Below, piece by piece: positions 60,652 to 64,000 of a stretch of DNA of 64,000 nucleotides. The stretch comes from Sialis fuliginosa (lineage: Eukaryota; Arthropoda; Insecta; Megaloptera; Sialidae). Location: NCBI GenBank assembly GCA_961205875.1, contig OY540818.1:12932761-12996760 (forward strand), given 5' to 3'. Each line of letters opens with the position of its first letter. The first letter of the stretch is position 1. A program made the position numbers and the translations under genes. A model generated the notes under the pieces. The model saw nothing but the letters and a program-made list of their open reading frames with translations. It was not told the DNA's origin and did no database searches.

Positions 60652-60975
60652 CTGAACCAACTTGTATTATTACAATCATACGATTAATTATTATCTCCAG
60701 ATTCGTTTTTAATCATTGTAAAGTTTGTAGATGTTATTTATTTATATATAGCTTAAAACACTTAATAGTTTATAATGTTGACTTAATCGTATCACAGTTT
60801 TCAGTTGTAATAAAATAATATAAAATGTCTATTATGGTTGATTTACTTTTTCCTGGTAATTATTTTCTTTATATTTACATGAATAATGGAAGAACATTAT
60901 AAACATTAATCATTAGATTCTATTGAAGATAAAACAAACTATGGCGAAAAGTTTTATAAAATAAATATCTATATA
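60652..60975 (+). other. follistatin 3' UTR and flank
   Basis: AT-rich sequence after the stop, with the AATAAA at 60809. No other gene signal. Confidence 0.5.
60809..60814 (+). terminator. poly(A) signal of follistatin
   Basis: AATAAA 158 bp after the stop codon, in an AT-rich 3' UTR that also has near-variants (AATATAAAA) just downstream. It is the first canonical hexamer after the stop. Confidence 0.6.
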
Positions 60976-61473
60976 CGGTGAAACTTTGTTATAACGCTCT
61001 TAAGTGGAACGGATCAAAAACGCGTTATAAACGGAATAGCGCAATAGGCGGGAAATAAATTAGAAAGTAAATATTAAAAAAAAAAATTATTTAAATGTAG
61101 AATCATAAGTTTATTATAATATAAAAGAAGAAATTACATACGTTATGTAGATAATATACTTGAAGCATTTTTCTCGATTTCTTGACGATTTTTAAGAAAA
61201 GAACCCGGAATTCCAAATATTTTTGTTTCAAAACATTGTTTTCGTAACATTTTCGTAAAATCACCATTTTTCCACTAAAGAGTTTGAAACTCTTGCACAA
61301 CAAATGTTGTTAAGATGATTTAAAGAATTTTGACACAAGGTTTTCGTTGTCGTTATAAACGGGATTTGCGAGTGTTAAAAACGGGAATATTTGTATATTA
61401 AATTATGTGACGGGATCGGGACCATGGCACGAGATAGCACTATAAACGAGAACGTTATATCGAAGATTCATTG
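60976..61473. mobile_element. pogo/Tigger-like element, 498 bp
   Basis: TA-flanked; left CGGTGAAACTTTGTTATAAC G, right CGTTATATCGAAGATTCATT G. AACGCGTTATAAACGG and CGTTATAAACGGGATT motifs inside are typical of this group. Ends imperfect; the minus-strand open frame inside has no domain. Confidence 0.6.
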
Positions 61474-62575
61474 TATATATAAAATGAATGATATATGTTA
61501 TTATTTTAATATGCTATATACCGGGAGAAATTAAAACTACTATCTCTGTAATATACTAAAAAAAATTGAAACGTTGTTAACGATCTAGATACTGTGTTAA
61601 AACTAGACGTCAGTTAGTAGAATAAATATAAATAAAATACAAGTATTCATTACCTACAACTGTTTCATTGTTCTTTTATTTATTTGTATTTATTTGACAG
61701 GTACATTTTCAGCAATTTGTCATTGTCAATTATAATTGTTTTTGGGATCTTTTAATAAATAAATACGTACTCAAAAACGTTGAGCAAACAACTTTTTACA
61801 AAAATAAATTTTGTATGTACTAACATCCAGGAACGTATTATATGATTGTTAGAACTACAGCAGAAATTAAAAAAAATTATTCTATATTTGTATTGATTTT
61901 ATTTTTCAATCCAAAAATACCTTAAAAATAATTGACAATTAAAATCTATATTTATAAACATCGAAAATTATAGAAAATAATGTTTTTATGGAACCCTTTG
62001 AATAAGGTTAAATTAATTATATTATGCGTCTTGTGATTTTTCGATATAAAGTGTCGTTTGGTTGGAATTTTTAAATTTACAAAAAAAAATTAGAGTACAT
62101 TTCGCAACACAAGGGTTCAGTGTTCGAATCCCAAGGTGTTCTGTTTTATTTTATTTTTTTCTTATACCTATAGGTACAACAATACAATAAAAAGTATTTT
62201 AACAATAATAATCAATAGATGCAACAATAATACATAGTACGTGTATTACTGTGTATGTCTCAACAATGACGCCATGTAATAAGTACGTATATAATAATAT
62301 TTATAAATAAAAGGTAAGTAATTTTCAATTTTACAATACTTTATACCTGTGTAGATAAATAGGTAACAAAGAACTAATTAAGAGCATCTATGTAGATAAA
62401 TAGATGTTTTAAATTTAATCAGTTAACAACCATGCATATCATATCTGTGTAGATAAACAGGTATATTATAAAATTAAATTGCATATATTCAATATAAGGG
62501 TGTATTGATTTTTGTAATGAAAAATGCACTCTTTCCAATTTTGGAAGTATTATACATGCCATTTTAAATTCATTC
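61474..62575. other. AT-rich 3' flank
   Basis: TGTGTAGATAAATAGGTA-like phrase repeats three times at 62347-62465 (about 55-bp spacing). GTTCGAATCCC at about 62114 resembles a tRNA B box but lacks a tRNA around it. Confidence 0.4.
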
Positions 62576-62778
62576 ATTAAAAATTTGAGTTAATCGGAAT
62601 GGCTTCTGAAAAAATTATTTAAATTTTAATAGTTTATGTAACGACATCTAGCGTGAAAAGTTTGAACTATCAAACACTGGCTGAATGATATTGTTGATGT
62701 TTCTGCTAGATGGCGCCATATGAACCTTTTAGTTTTCAATAATCTTTTCTGAAGCCATCCCGACTAATTCAAATTTTT
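62576..62778. repeat. inverted repeat
   Basis: AAAAATTTGAGTTAATCGGA ATGGCTTCTGAAAA (62578) and its inverse (62742-62778, CCATCCCGACTAATTC) form arms of about 40 bp around about 118 bp that include ACATCTAGCGTG / TGCTAGATGGCG. Confidence 0.6.
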
Positions 62779-63224
62779 TAAAGAGTTAGAGATTCTATCG
62801 TATGTATTAGGACATCCTGAGTCCAAAAATTCACACAAAAAGTTTCGATCGGATCGACAAAACTGTTTATTATCAACATTTGTCTAAACAATTTGTTTGA
62901 AATTATTATTATTATTATTAATTATCAGCTTGTCCGTTTACATACGATGGCGTTAAAAATACTTTCAAATTCGAAATGGGTGTATCAATTACCGTACTGA
63001 AAAACTCATCCTTATTGAATTTAAAAATAATTGACACACCATCGTATGTAATATGATGCGCTGATATCAGAAATGATAATAGATTTTAAATCAATTCACT
63101 GGTTCAAAATATGATGAAATTTTTTAAGACAAAAGTTGATAAAAAACCATGTTATCGATCCGAGCGCAACTTTTGATGGGCATATTTGGAATCAGGGTGC
63201 CCTAATACATACGATAGCGTCTCT
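62779..63224. repeat. first units of the CATACGATAGCGT repeat
   Basis: CTATCGTATGTATTAGG (62796), CATACGATGGCGTT (62941), CACCATCGTATGTAA (63036) and CATACGATAGCGTCTC (63207) are copies in both orientations. 63137-63245 is a diverged direct repeat of 63420-63530. Confidence 0.55.
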
Positions 63225-64000
63225 AACTCGACAAAAAATTTTGGACACCAAAATAATCAGAGGTAATAGCATTGGTAAAAAAACACTCGAAAAATACTTT
63301 TTTCGATTTTCAAATAATTAGATACGTTATCGCATGTAAAGGGATACACTGATTCGACTTTTTCTATCAATTGCAAAATTCATCAAAGGGTTCAAAAGTT
63401 ACAGCCATTTAACGACGAAAAATTGATAAAAAACGGTGATAGGGGTTCGAGCGGAACTTTTTATCAACATTTTTGGAATCACCATGCTGTTATGCGTACG
63501 ATAGCGTGCCTAACTCGACGAAAAAAAATTGTAGCGATGACGTAACATGACGGCGCCTTCACCGTATATAAAAATGTACAAAAATAATATATATTTGGTA
63601 TTTTTGAAAGAGGAATGCTAAAAAATCAAAAAATATTTTATCCTGTATATTTTTATATATGGTGGAGGCGCCGTCGTGTTACGTCATCAGATAAAATTTT
63701 TTTTTATCGAGTTAGGTATGCTATCGTATGTATAACAGCATGGTGATTCCAAAAATGTTGATAAAAAGTTCCGCTCGAACCCCTATCACCGTTTTTTATC
63801 AATTTTCCGTCGTTAAATGGCTGTAACTTTTGAACCCTTTGATGAATTTTGCATCTGATAATAAAAGTCGAATCAGCGTATCCCTTTACATGCGATAACG
63901 TATCTAATTATTTGAAAATCGAAAAAAGTATTTTTCGAGTGTTTTTTTACCAATGCTATTACCTCTGATTATTTTGGTGTCCAAAATTTTTTGTCGAGTT
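63225..64000. repeat. long inverted repeat, 355-bp arms, runs off the window
   Basis: Left arm 63225-63579, loop 63580-63643, right arm 63644-64000. The arms pair nearly throughout (GGCGCC / GGCGCC, ATTGATAAAAAACGGTGATA / TATCACCGTTTTTTATCAAT, CCAAAATAATCAGAGGTAAT / ATTACCTCTGATTATTTTGG). The outer end is not reached: pairing still continues at 64000. Confidence 0.8.

Noticed and set aside
62095..62145. tRNA-like segment with GTTCGAATCCC
   Set aside because: A B-box-like motif and T-rich tail are present, but no acceptor stem, A box or anticodon arm can be placed upstream. At most a tRNA-derived scrap.

Overview
The window is AT-rich, intron-dominated animal DNA with clear eukaryotic splice sites and a dense load of small, decayed transposable elements. 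The one gene I can support is a follistatin orthologue on the + strand. Its six coding exons are far richer in GC than their surroundings. The repeat types (hAT, pogo and Stowaway-like MITEs, Helitron ends, Penelope-like fragments) and the TACCTA-rich AT background suggest an arthropod, most likely an insect and perhaps a hemipteran such as an aphid. That assignment is inference only.

Layout. 1-16.5 kb is gene-free flank with several DNA-transposon remnants: hAT elements with intact 8-bp target duplications at 730 and 10715, a Stowaway-like MITE at 6277, a foldback-type element at 4366 and a GCTAGC-palindrome MITE at 8008. GC-rich islands lie at about 6600-6830 and 14870-15120. The signal-peptide exon of follistatin ends at 17006. 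Intron 1 (17007-47552, about 30.5 kb) has no supported gene but holds nested repeats, long inverted repeats (35896-36433, 37646-38867), Helitrons, two further GC-rich islands (41100-41350, 45005-45240), and a Penelope-like inverted dimer at about 34775-34996 carrying a hammerhead-like ribozyme core. Exons 2-6 lie at 47553-47744, 48428-48652, 54000-54230, 57997-58260 and 60596-60651, with a poly(A) signal at 60809. 61-64 kb is flank, ending in a 355-bp-arm inverted repeat that runs off the window edge.

The predicted protein has signal sequence, N-terminal follistatin domain (6 Cys), three 10-Cys follistatin/Kazal domains and a short tail. This matches vertebrate follistatin in order, in the one-domain-per-exon layout and in having only phase-1 introns. 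Follistatins are secreted antagonists of activin and some BMP ligands.

The best candidate for something unusual is a group of short retroelements with long target duplications (11, 13 and 16 bp) and inverted-dimer structure at 34.8, 50.5 and 58.9 kb. One of them folds, by inspection, into a type I hammerhead on the minus strand.
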